Under the pieces are notes generated by a model. The model worked only from the letters and a program-made list of their open reading frames with translations, was not told the origin of the DNA and ran no database searches. This document shows, one piece after another, positions 26,903 to 34,654 of a stretch of 64,000 bases of DNA (position 1 is its first letter; the number at the start of each line of letters is the position of its first letter). Origin of the DNA: JAFGAV01 sp041479055 (GTDB lineage Bacteria; Acidobacteriota; Aminicenantia; Aminicenantales; JAFGAV01); assembly GCA_963702835.1 (NCBI GenBank), contig OY969762.1, positions 1,674,001 to 1,738,000 of the forward strand. The letters are read 5' to 3'. Both the position numbers and the translations under genes were made by a program.

Positions 26903-29348
26903 TTCCGATTTTCTCAGCGAGTTCTGCCGCCCGCTGCAAATCTTCCATGGCTTTCTTCTTGCTTCCCAGCCATGAGTGATAAAAACCTTTAAGCAAATAT
27001 CCAGTTATGACCTTAAGCGAAGCCGCGATCTCCGCGGTCATCTGACCGATCAGCCTCATAGCTTCCTGATAGTCTTGCCTCAGAGCATATATATAGTGAA
27101 GGGCTAACAGTGATCCGTAGTAATCGGGCTTCACGCTCAAGGCTTCCTTAAATTTTGCCACAGCCTCATCCACCCTTCCCATCCCGAAATAGATGCCGGC
27201 CATGGTATCCAGGGGATTCGCCTCGCCGGGATAGAGAGAAGCGTATTTATTAATATATTTCAGTGCCTGTTCATATTCTCCCTTGTCCATATAAATGCCG
27301 GCCATAAAATTAAAAGCCGGGGCATAATTGGGATCAAGCTCCAGTATTTTTTGATTTTCTTCCAGGGCCCTATCCAAATTGCCGGTGTCGTAGTAAGTGT
27401 CGGCCAGTAAATCATGCGCCCATTTATCTTTGGGATATTTCTCTACGAGCTTCAAATAAATGTTAATAGCTTGGGTCATTTTGAACTGAAGCTGGAGGTC
27501 CATGCCTTCGATATAAAGTCTTTCTTTATCAGTGGCTTTTTGGGAAAAGTCCATGGCGTTTTTAATAGCCTGGCGAGATAATTTCGCCTCGCCCATCTGC
27601 CAATATGACCTACCTAGATAAAAATAAGCCATGGCAAAGGTGGGGTCGAGCTCGACGGCCTTCCCCAGAAATTTCAGGGCACCGTAAAAATAGTATTTAA
27701 GAAATTCCTCTCTCCCTTTCAGAAAATAGTTATAGGCCTCCAGAGAACTAGTCGTCACTTCGGTCACTTTCAATGGGGCCAGCTCGACTTTTTCCGAGGC
27801 GATGCCGACCCCCTTGGCGATCTCCCGGCTGAGCTCGTCGATCTGGGTTTTCAAAATGCTGTCGATCCCCTCCCCCTTCCGGCTCACGCTCCTCAGGAGT
27901 TTCTTGGTCTCCACGTCCAGGACCTTGACGTCCGTGGCAAAGGTGTTTCCCAGCTTGGTGAAAGACCCCAGGACGATGGCCTGGACTCCCTCCAGGCGGC
28001 ACAGCTGGAAGCCCAGCTGCCGGTCGATGACCTCCACATCACTCTTATTCAATTGCTTGAGAAGGTCGGAGAGGCGCTCCCAGGTCACGACGTAGAGATA
28101 GCCGGTCTGCTCCAGGTCGGTGATCAGGAAATTGGGAATAACTTTTTGCAGGTAGTCGTAGCTCTTGTCGCCCGTCTGGTTTTCAAAAGTGATGACGGCC
28201 ACCGAGTTCGGAATCCGGGGGGCGAGAGGGACCTCTTTCTTGGGAATCAAGCGCGGGATGAGCACCGCGGCGGCCACCAGAACCAGGACGATGAGGGCCG
28301 GTACGAGGAGCTTCTTCAGCTTGAACTTGACCGTGATCTCCTTCGATGTAAAGGGTTTTCGCTCGGGTACGATGCGCTCGGTGGTGGGCAGGCCTTTTTC
28401 GATGCGGTCGAGGTCGGCGGCCAGCTCTCCGGCGCTCTGATATCTCTTGGCCCTGTCTTTTTCCAGGCATTTCAGAATGACGCCGCCCAGGTCGGCGGGG
28501 ATATTGGGGTTAAATTGCCTAGGGTTCTTGGGCATTTCCCCCTTATGCTTCATAGCGATGCTGAGGGCCGTATCCCCTTCAAACGGCACTCGGCCGGTGG
28601 CCATCTCGTAGAGGATGATCCCCAACGAATAAATATCCGACCGCTGGTCAACATCCTTGGCCTCGGCCTGCTCGGGGGACATGTATTCCGGAGTCCCGAT
28701 CAGCACGCTCGGCCCGGTGATCCCCTTCTCTCTGATTGACCGGGCGATGCCGAAGTCCATGATTTTGGCGTTCCCGCCTCTGTCGATCATGATGTTCTGG
28801 GGCTTCAAATCCCGGTGCACGACGCCCAGGCTGTGGGCCTCGGCTAACCCCTCGCAGATCTGTTTTCCGACACTCAGCACCGTTCCCGCGGTCAGGCCGG
28901 TGGACATCCGGATCATGCTCTTCAGGTCTTCCCCATGGACATATTCCATGGTGATGAAGTGGGCCCCCTCCGCCTCGCCCAGGTCAAACATCCGGCAGAC
29001 GTTCCGGTGGCCGATCTTGCGGGCCAGCCTCAATTCATTGCTGAACCGCTCGATTGTCTCCCGGTCGGCGGCGATCTCGGGGTTGATGAGCTTGAGGGCG
29101 ACTTTCTCCTTGATCTTGGTGTCAAAGACCTTATAGAGCCTGCCCATCCCCCCTTTGCCCAGCTCTTCGATGACCTGGTAGCGGCCGGCAAAGGTCGAGC
29201 CGGTGGTCAGCTCTTTGAAGGGAGTCTGCAGTGTTTCGGAGAATTCAGGATGAACCTCTTTTGCCGTAGTCAGCCTGCTCCCGCACTTGCCGCAGAAAGA
29301 AGTGTCGGGCGGATTGTCAAAACGGCATTTCGGACATGGGGCGGACAA
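26889..29348 (-). CDS. Zinc-ribbon membrane Ser/Thr kinase with TPR domain (first gene of kinase/tricorn block, C-terminus frameshifted)
   Basis: The 819-residue frame has the same architecture as the 1,030-residue neighbour. A zinc ribbon (CPKCRF and CGKCG) is followed by a kinase domain with GKGGMG, VALKLI, HRDLKPQN and DFG, and by a transmembrane helix (LLVPALIVLVLVAAAVLIP). The outer part has a TolB-like segment (SVAVITFENQTGDKSYDYL) and TPR repeats. It stops early at AELAEKIGNEGS, where the sister protein continues for about another 200 residues. Those are found in the overlapping frame at 26213-26902. The kinase domain is complete. A strong promoter lies just upstream (29375-29403), making this the lead gene of the likely operon. 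Confidence 0.88.
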   Translation of the reverse strand: MSAPCPKCRFDNPPDTSFCGKCGSRLTTAKEVHPEFSETLQTPFKELTTGSTFAGRYQVIEELGKGGMGRLYKVFDTKIKEKVALKLINPEIAADRETIERFSNELRLARKIGHRNVCRMFDLGEAEGAHFITMEYVHGEDLKSMIRMSTGLTAGTVLSVGKQICEGLAEAHSLGVVHRDLKPQNIMIDRGGNAKIMDFGIARSIREKGITGPSVLIGTPEYMSPEQAEAKDVDQRSDIYSLGIILYEMATGRVPFEGDTALSIAMKHKGEMPKNPRQFNPNIPADLGGVILKCLEKDRAKRYQSAGELAADLDRIEKGLPTTERIVPERKPFTSKEITVKFKLKKLLVPALIVLVLVAAAVLIPRLIPKKEVPLAPRIPNSVAVITFENQTGDKSYDYLQKVIPNFLITDLEQTGYLYVVTWERLSDLLKQLNKSDVEVIDRQLGFQLCRLEGVQAIVLGSFTKLGNTFATDVKVLDVETKKLLRSVSRKGEGIDSILKTQIDELSREIAKGVGIASEKVELAPLKVTEVTTSSLEAYNYFLKGREEFLKYYFYGALKFLGKAVELDPTFAMAYFYLGRSYWQMGEAKLSRQAIKNAMDFSQKATDKERLYIEGMDLQLQFKMTQAINIYLKLVEKYPKDKWAHDLLADTYYDTGNLDRALEENQKILELDPNYAPAFNFMAGIYMDKGEYEQALKYINKYASLYPGEANPLDTMAGIYFGMGRVDEAVAKFKEALSVKPDYYGSLLALHYIYALRQDYQEAMRLIGQMTAEIAASLKVITGYLLKGFYHSWLGSKKKAMEDLQRAAELAEKIGNEGS

Positions 29349-29374
29349 GTTGATGCCTGTTCTTTATTTATAAA

Positions 29375-29403
29375 AATATAACAAGGGCTAAAAAAATAGT
29401 CAA
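29375..29403 (-). promoter_or_regulatory. Sigma70-like promoter of the kinase/tricorn block
   Basis: On the minus strand TTGACT (29398-29403) is separated by exactly 17 bases from TATATT (29375-29380). Transcription would start near 29368, about 20 bases before the first kinase start codon. No comparable promoter was noticed at the internal junctions. Confidence 0.65.
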
Positions 29404-29422
29404 ACCGGGGAAGACATAGGAG

Positions 29423-30172
29423 TCAGTCTGTTTTGGCCGTCCGGCCCAGGGGCATAATGATCAAGGGGCGCTCATCCTCGGGCATTTGGAGAACCTTCTT
29501 CACCTCTTCGTCTTTAAAAGCGCCTATCAACACCGTCCCCAGGCCCAGGGCCACGCCCTGAAGGCTGACGTTTTCGGCGATGCTCCCCGCTTCTATATGG
29601 ACATACCTTTCGGCCCGGTCGCCGTATTTGTACGAAGTCCTCTCATAGACCCCGGCCAGGACCAGCACCGCGGCGCCCCTTTCAATGGGCGCTTGCTTGA
29701 GGGCCGCATCGCTCAAGGCCGACCTTTTATCACCACCCATTATTTTTTTTAGAGAATGACTCTTGGGGACAAACTTGTAGACTCCCGTTGCCAAGCCCTC
29801 GATATTTCCAGCCAACAGATAAATTTCCATAGGATAGAGAGCGCCCGCCGAGGGAGCCGCGCGCAACCCGCCCTGCCATTCGTATTTCGGGTTCCACAGG
29901 CGCGGGGGGTCTTTCCTCTCTTGGGTGAATCCTTGAGCCGCCCAGAGAATCTGAGAAATTTCAACAATGGATAGAAAACCTTCGGCAAACTCCCTCACCG
30001 ACCTTCTCTGGCTGATAGCCTTTTCCACCGACATACGGCTGTCCTGTCGGGGGGGCGGCAATGGGATGGTCTCGGCCTCAGAGGCTTGAGCATATCCAAC
30101 GTTGACCAAGATCAGAATCAGAGCCAAGGCCAGAACGTCCGTCACCGAAATTCTTAGCAACATGTGAAACAT
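29423..30172 (-). CDS. SagB-type nitroreductase-family oxidoreductase, exported
   Basis: A 249-residue protein of the SagB/ThcOx branch of the FMN nitroreductase fold. After a signal peptide or anchor (VTDVLALALILILVNVGYAQA) come ISQRRSVREFAEG (phosphate-binding arginines of the flavin site) and LSIVEISQILWAAQGFTQ. APSAGALYPMEIYLLAG and AGSIAENVSLQGVALGLGTV follow. All are typical of SagB-type domains, some of which oxidise azolines in peptide natural products while many are stand-alone. No YcaO cyclodehydratase or precursor peptide is nearby, so a role in natural-product maturation is not supported here. The N-terminal export signal is unusual for a flavoenzyme of this fold. AAAGGAGT precedes ATG 30172. 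Confidence 0.85.
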   Translation of the reverse strand: MFHMLLRISVTDVLALALILILVNVGYAQASEAETIPLPPPRQDSRMSVEKAISQRRSVREFAEGFLSIVEISQILWAAQGFTQERKDPPRLWNPKYEWQGGLRAAPSAGALYPMEIYLLAGNIEGLATGVYKFVPKSHSLKKIMGGDKRSALSDAALKQAPIERGAAVLVLAGVYERTSYKYGDRAERYVHIEAGSIAENVSLQGVALGLGTVLIGAFKDEEVKKVLQMPEDERPLIIMPLGRTAKTD

Positions 30173-30528
30173 GCTTCTGACTCCTTTAATGACTATTATA
30201 TCACCCCTCCCTATTTATGATCCGTTCGGAGACGCTTCCCTACTTAGCCTGGCCGGGTTCGGTGTCGTTGAGGGTGAACCGGCCGCCGGGCAGAGTTGGA
30301 ACGCCGGCCTCATCAGTCCCAAAATTTCCCGCAGGGGGAAAGTGAGCTTGGCCAAGCGGGTAAAAATCCAGCGCGCCTGCATTACGGCCGCTTGAACGTT
30401 CGACCGCCGATGAACTGCAGGGACAGCCCGTCTCCGGCCGAACGGGCGCTTCAGGCATCCCGGCGAGGAATGAGAATCAAGTCCAATAGATGAATGGATG
30501 GATTGTCCTGACGCCCTTGCGTTCCAAA
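30173..30528. other. Intergenic region without recognisable gene
   Basis: About 356 bases between the nitroreductase start and the end of the MTHFR fusion. Short frames on both strands show no family features or ribosome sites. I see no tRNA, no clear terminator and no repeat shared with other parts of the window. Confidence 0.55.
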
Positions 30529-31440
30529 TTACGCTGGCGGGGGATTACTATCAACGGCAGAGGTCCGGCCGGCTTTGGTTTTGCGATTGGCCTGGCAGAA
30601 GGCCATCATGGCCGAGATGGCCTTCTGTTGGGCTTCGGCTGAGCCGTCCTGCCTGGCAAAAGCATTGACGAAGGCCATCAGGTCGGGCGCGGCCGGCCGC
30701 CGGCCGTAGTCATGGAGGACGTTGACAATGGCCGCGTCCAGGCCGTACTCCATGGCCTTGGCCAGGTAGGCCCGGCAGACCCCTGTCTTCCGGCCGGGCA
30801 GGTCGCGGACGGCGTTGGTGATGCCCAGCGAACAATGGACGCCTTTCATCTCCCGGTCGCGCTTGATCCGGCGGATCGTTTCGAATGTCCGGAAAGTGTA
30901 GCCGGGAGCATCGGCCGACAGGGGCATGTCGATGGCCAGGGGGAAGACGGTCGAGTCGAAGAAGATATCCCCGGGCTTGAAACCGTACCGGCCCACGGCC
31001 GCCCGGAAGAGAGTCCTGGCCAGGGCCTGAAGCTCCTCCAGGCTGTAATAGGAAGATTGCGAGCCCGTGGACTTGATATCCACTAAGAGGCCGACGAATT
31101 TAAAGGGATAGCGGCTCCTCAGCGGCAGAATCTCGTCCATGGTGTAGGTTTTGACCGAATTCAGAAGCGGGGGGTCGGGCCGGGCCTGGGCGCCTTCGTA
31201 CCAGGCCTCCAGCCCGGCCTTAAGAACAGCTGGCGAGGCGCTGTCCACGCTCACCGGAATGCCCTCGCTCTGCCGGCGGATGAGCCGGACATAATCCCTC
31301 ATCATGGCCAGCCTGAGCTCCTGGTCGCTTTCGCCGAAAGCGTCCACGTTGATATCGACATAGTCGGCTTGGTGACGGACCTGGGCCTTGATCTGAGCGA
31401 TGACATAGTCCAGCGCGCCGCTCGCTCTTTCCAGAGCGCC
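30529..31440 (-). CDS. Pterin-binding methyltransferase domain, C-terminal part of the MTHFR fusion (shifted frame)
   Basis: The frame is a DHPS-like pterin-binding barrel as in the methyltetrahydrofolate-binding domain of MetH or AcsE. It contains ADYVDINVDAFGESDQELR after the barrel's first strand, IPVSVDSASPAVLKAGLEA, FKFVGLLVDIKSTG, CSLGITNAVRDLPGRK and YGLDAAIVNVLH. The listed ATG at 31347 is internal to the domain. The preceding strand and helix (ASGALDYVIAQIKAQVRHQ) lie upstream in the same frame. The first strand FPLIQIGENLHASI is encoded at the end of the overlapping upstream frame. One missing base near 31439-31441 separates the halves. The C-terminal tail is probably unstructured. 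Confidence 0.8.
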   Translation of the reverse strand, partial: GALERASGALDYVIAQIKAQVRHQADYVDINVDAFGESDQELRLAMMRDYVRLIRRQSEGIPVSVDSASPAVLKAGLEAWYEGAQARPDPPLLNSVKTYTMDEILPLRSRYPFKFVGLLVDIKSTGSQSSYYSLEELQALARTLFRAAVGRYGFKPGDIFFDSTVFPLAIDMPLSADAPGYTFRTFETIRRIKRDREMKGVHCSLGITNAVRDLPGRKTGVCRAYLAKAMEYGLDAAIVNVLHDYGRRPAAPDLMAFVNAFARQDGSAEAQQKAISAMMAFCQANRKTKAGRTSAVDSNPPPA

Positions 31441-33056
31441 CGGCCCCGGCCCAGAAGCTCTTTCATAGCCGCCGCCATCCGAGGAATGCTGGCGTGAAGG
31501 TTCTCCCCGATCTGGATAAGCGGGAATTTCACGGCGTGATCTTTGCCGAAGAGGTTGTTCAGAATCGAAGACGTTCCGTCGAGCGCCGCCATCCGGCTGG
31601 GGTTGGCCGTTTTTTTCAAAGCGGCCAGCCCGGCCGGGCCCTGGCTGGCGGCCGCCTCCCAGATGAGCTCAGCCACGCAGCGGCGGGAGGGGTCGTGGCT
31701 GCACTTCCCCTCGGGGTCGGCGTCGCCGCAAGGCGGGTTGGGCAGTCCCTTGGCGCATTCCCCCAGGGTGCAGCGGCCGAAATTTTCGGGGAGGAAGCAG
31801 TCGCCGCATTCCCGGCAGTCATAGAGGACGGTTTTGGCGGCCTTCTCCCCGGCGAAGAAAAGTTTATAGAGCCCGCCCCGGCCCTTCCGCAGGGAGGAGC
31901 TGCTCCCCAGCAGCTTCTTGACTGCCGGCTGGAGGCCGCGGCCCGGCGTGAGCAGAGTCCGGTGCAGGATATCGAAGAATTTTTTGTGCAGCCCGGGATG
32001 AGGCGGGGATGGTTCGCGGCGCCGTCCGGCCTGGTCATAAAGATAGAACCCGGGCCTTCCGTCCGGAAGGCGTTTAAGGCCGAAGTCTAGTGAGGCCTGG
32101 CTCTGCCGCCATCCGGCGCCGATCTCTTCGGCCCGGGCCATGATCCTGGCCAGCGTATCGAAATCGAAAACCCCGCCCACATCGACCCCGGCCGCGCCCA
32201 GGTCCCGGTACATGGCCACCTGGACGGCGGCCCGCTCCAGGTGGTCCGCCGGCCGCTCCTTGAGGAGCGTCTCGAAAAGCTCCGCCGTCACCAGGCATCC
32301 GGGCAGCTTGCCCTCCCGCATCAGCCGCGGAGCGGGTGTCGCCCTGGACAGGAGATAAACGCTGCCGAAGACGGGGAGGCCAAGGTGTTCTTCCTCAAGA
32401 TACCGGAACAGCTCTTCGCTCTTGCGCCAGTCCCAGCCCATCTGGGTGACGAGGGCTTCCGCTCCGGCCCTCAGCTTCTTCTCCATCTTCAAGTACTGCT
32501 GTCTCAGCGAAGCTTCGGTGTACTTGAACGGGGAGACGGCGGCCAGGATGGTGAACTGATGGGCTCGGTCGAGTTCCGCCGGCGCCGCCTGCAGGATCGA
32601 CTCCAGGTTCATGTCCTTGATCAATTCGATCAAGCCGACGGCATCGACTTCAAAAACGCCCTTCCCCGTGCTGGGCTTGTCACCGGTCAGGGCCAGAACG
32701 GCCTCCAGGCCGAGCTGGCGGAGGCCGAAGAGCAAGGCCCGCAGGCCTTCCCGGTTGTGATCCTTGGCCGTCACATGGGGGATGACTTCCAGGTCAGCCC
32801 ACAGGCCTTTTCGGTCGAGGAGCGAAAAAATATCGGCCGGGCTGAGCGAGGCCACGCCGCTGGGGCTCTGGGGCAGGGTGAGGCCGGCCAGGAGCGTGCT
32901 TTCAGGAAGGGCCGATTTTTTCTGAGCATAATCCTTTAGAAATTTCTCGATATGGCCGGTGTCCTGTCCGCCCAGCGGCAAAAACTCGGCCAGGACGAGA
33001 AACGGCCGTTCCTCCGGCGCTCGGGCCAAAACTTCTTTGAGACGGATCTTGGACAT
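31302..33056 (-). CDS. Methylenetetrahydrofolate reductase with MetV-like zinc domain, fused to pterin-binding domain (frameshifted)
   Basis: The 584-residue frame starts with a MetF-type TIM barrel (PFLVLAEFLPLGGQDTGHIE; DLEVIPHVTAKDHNREGL; LALTGDKPSTGKG; FEVDAVGLIELIKDM). This barrel uses FAD to reduce methylene- to methyl-tetrahydrofolate. A cysteine-rich zinc domain follows (YDCRECGDCFLPENFGRC, GECAKGLPNPPCGD), matching the MTHFR C-terminal/MetV domain. The frame then enters a pterin-binding domain (LIQIGENLHASIPRMAAAM) before it degenerates into an arginine/serine-rich tail. The true continuation is in the frame ending at 30529. The combined protein of about 840 residues would join MetF, MetV and an AcsE/MetH-like methyl-H4folate-binding module in one chain. 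Confidence 0.85.
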   Translation of the reverse strand: MSKIRLKEVLARAPEERPFLVLAEFLPLGGQDTGHIEKFLKDYAQKKSALPESTLLAGLTLPQSPSGVASLSPADIFSLLDRKGLWADLEVIPHVTAKDHNREGLRALLFGLRQLGLEAVLALTGDKPSTGKGVFEVDAVGLIELIKDMNLESILQAAPAELDRAHQFTILAAVSPFKYTEASLRQQYLKMEKKLRAGAEALVTQMGWDWRKSEELFRYLEEEHLGLPVFGSVYLLSRATPAPRLMREGKLPGCLVTAELFETLLKERPADHLERAAVQVAMYRDLGAAGVDVGGVFDFDTLARIMARAEEIGAGWRQSQASLDFGLKRLPDGRPGFYLYDQAGRRREPSPPHPGLHKKFFDILHRTLLTPGRGLQPAVKKLLGSSSSLRKGRGGLYKLFFAGEKAAKTVLYDCRECGDCFLPENFGRCTLGECAKGLPNPPCGDADPEGKCSHDPSRRCVAELIWEAAASQGPAGLAALKKTANPSRMAALDGTSSILNNLFGKDHAVKFPLIQIGENLHASIPRMAAAMKELLGRGRALWKERAARWTMSSLRSRPRSVTKPTMSISTWTLSAKATRSSGWP

Positions 33057-33118
33057 TTAAGGCAAACTAGACTGTATAGCGGTTTTCCGGCCGCAAAGCA
33101 ATGGCTATTTTCCGCGAT

Positions 33119-34618
33119 TCACCAGAACTCCACCCGGAGCGCCACCAAGCCGCCGCCCGTCTCATCCTCGTCGTGCTGGATGTTCGTTCGCGGGCCCTGG
33201 CGGTGCCATTGGGTCGTACCCTTCACCGTAGCCTGCAGTTCTCCCAGCCGCTCCACCGCATCCCGGTCTGGAAGCGTCCAGACCAGAGTGTCGCCGCTGA
33301 CATTGGCCGGGCCGAACAGACGGTCACGCAGATTTTTGGGGGCGGCTATCGTTCGGGGCAGCCCGGTAGCCTGCCAGGGTCCCTCGAATTCGCCCCAGCT
33401 GTAGGCTTCACCGGTCACCGACCATTTGGTGAAGAGGGGGTTGGGGAAATAGGTGCCGTAGTCAAGACGGTAGAAGTTGCGGGGCAGAGCTTCGGGAACC
33501 AACTGCACGTTCTTGCCGGAAATGGGCTGGAACCGCACCAGGTCGCGCTTGACCCCGAGGGTCATGGCCCGCACCCATACCTCATCCTCGGGCGAGGCCG
33601 TCAGCCAGGCATATCCGGAAGACCCGCCCGGCCGCACCCCCCTGGGCTCGACCTGGTCCTCGGCTTTGACCTTCTGGGGATAGATCAGGATGCCGGCGAC
33701 ATTGGGGTCCAGTTCGGCGTTCTTGGGTTTGACATAAACTTCCAGGGCCATCCGCTCCGTCCGGTTGAACACGGTCACCCGCATCTCGGAGCGCGGCGTG
33801 CCGCCGTTGTCAGAAAGGTCCGTAGCCTTCCTCTCCAGGGCGCAGGTCAGCAGGCTCAGGGTGGACAGGGGCCCCCGCGTCCGGCACAGCGCCATCGTCT
33901 CCTGGGGAGAGGCCGCCGACAGGGCTTCGATCAAGCGGGCTTCGTCGGCCGGCGTATAATCCTTGCCCCCCAGCTGCACCGGCCGAGCCGGATCGGTCTG
34001 GCCGATGATCTTGTCCTGGATGACCCGGCCCAGGGCCTTGACATCCGGGGCAGTCAGGGGTTTGTTGGCGCCGGTCCGAATCCGGGCAAATTCCGATTTC
34101 AGGTAATCCAGACAGGGCCGGAGGCGGGCCTCCCATTTAGGGATGAAATCATTTTTCAAGTAGGCATATTTATCGTAGAGCCTCTGGTCGCGCGGGTCGG
34201 AGACCGCTTCCCGGCCGAACTTGAAGCCGGGATAGCGTCTTTCCCAGGTTTCCACGTCCATCTGAAGTTTTCCTGGACGGCTGCTGCCGGCCGGGGCGAT
34301 CAGGGCGTTGACCCTCTGTTCGCCGGCATCAATGTAGCGCCGGGTGACCAGGAGCAGGCTGTTGATGACGGCCTGGCCCTGGGCCGCCTTGAGATCCAGG
34401 TTGATGACCTGAACAATGGTTGACTGGACCAGGTATTGCGTCACCAGCCAGAAATCAACGATGGCCACGCCGGGCGTAAAGAGCAAATAGGCGCTGAGCA
34501 GCGGAGGCGGCTCGGGCGACGGCACGTCGCCCATGATCTGAGCGCCGGCCTGGGTGGCCAACACAAAGACGAGCAAAATCAAAAGACACAGAAATTTTCC
34601 TCCACGACCTTTGACCAT
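33119..34618 (-). CDS. Exported protein of unknown function, paired with phospholipase C-like gene
   Basis: I do not recognise a family. The 499-residue product has a signal peptide (MVKGRGGKFLCLLILLVFVLATQAGAQ cleaved near the end of that stretch; positions 1-27). Next is a hydrophobic segment LLFTPGVAIVDFWLVTQYLV, a helical middle region (residues about 130-280), and a C-terminal half rich in beta strands (MRVTVFNRTERMALEVYVKP and VWTLPDRDAVERLGELQ). It follows the phospholipase C-like gene by 36 bases on the same strand, so the two are probably co-transcribed and may act together outside the cytoplasm. CTTGTCCC/GAGGGTGAG-type sequence precedes the start (GGAGGGTGAG on the minus strand), a good ribosome site. 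Confidence 0.65.
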   Translation of the reverse strand: MVKGRGGKFLCLLILLVFVLATQAGAQIMGDVPSPEPPPLLSAYLLFTPGVAIVDFWLVTQYLVQSTIVQVINLDLKAAQGQAVINSLLLVTRRYIDAGEQRVNALIAPAGSSRPGKLQMDVETWERRYPGFKFGREAVSDPRDQRLYDKYAYLKNDFIPKWEARLRPCLDYLKSEFARIRTGANKPLTAPDVKALGRVIQDKIIGQTDPARPVQLGGKDYTPADEARLIEALSAASPQETMALCRTRGPLSTLSLLTCALERKATDLSDNGGTPRSEMRVTVFNRTERMALEVYVKPKNAELDPNVAGILIYPQKVKAEDQVEPRGVRPGGSSGYAWLTASPEDEVWVRAMTLGVKRDLVRFQPISGKNVQLVPEALPRNFYRLDYGTYFPNPLFTKWSVTGEAYSWGEFEGPWQATGLPRTIAAPKNLRDRLFGPANVSGDTLVWTLPDRDAVERLGELQATVKGTTQWHRQGPRTNIQHDEDETGGGLVALRVEFW

Positions 34619-34654
34619 CTCACCCTCCTTGTCCCGTGGTACATTGGCCGGCAG

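Noticed and set aside
29423..30172. Thiazole/oxazole peptide biosynthesis cluster
   Set aside because: Only a SagB-like gene is present; no YcaO protein, precursor peptide or transporter is nearby.
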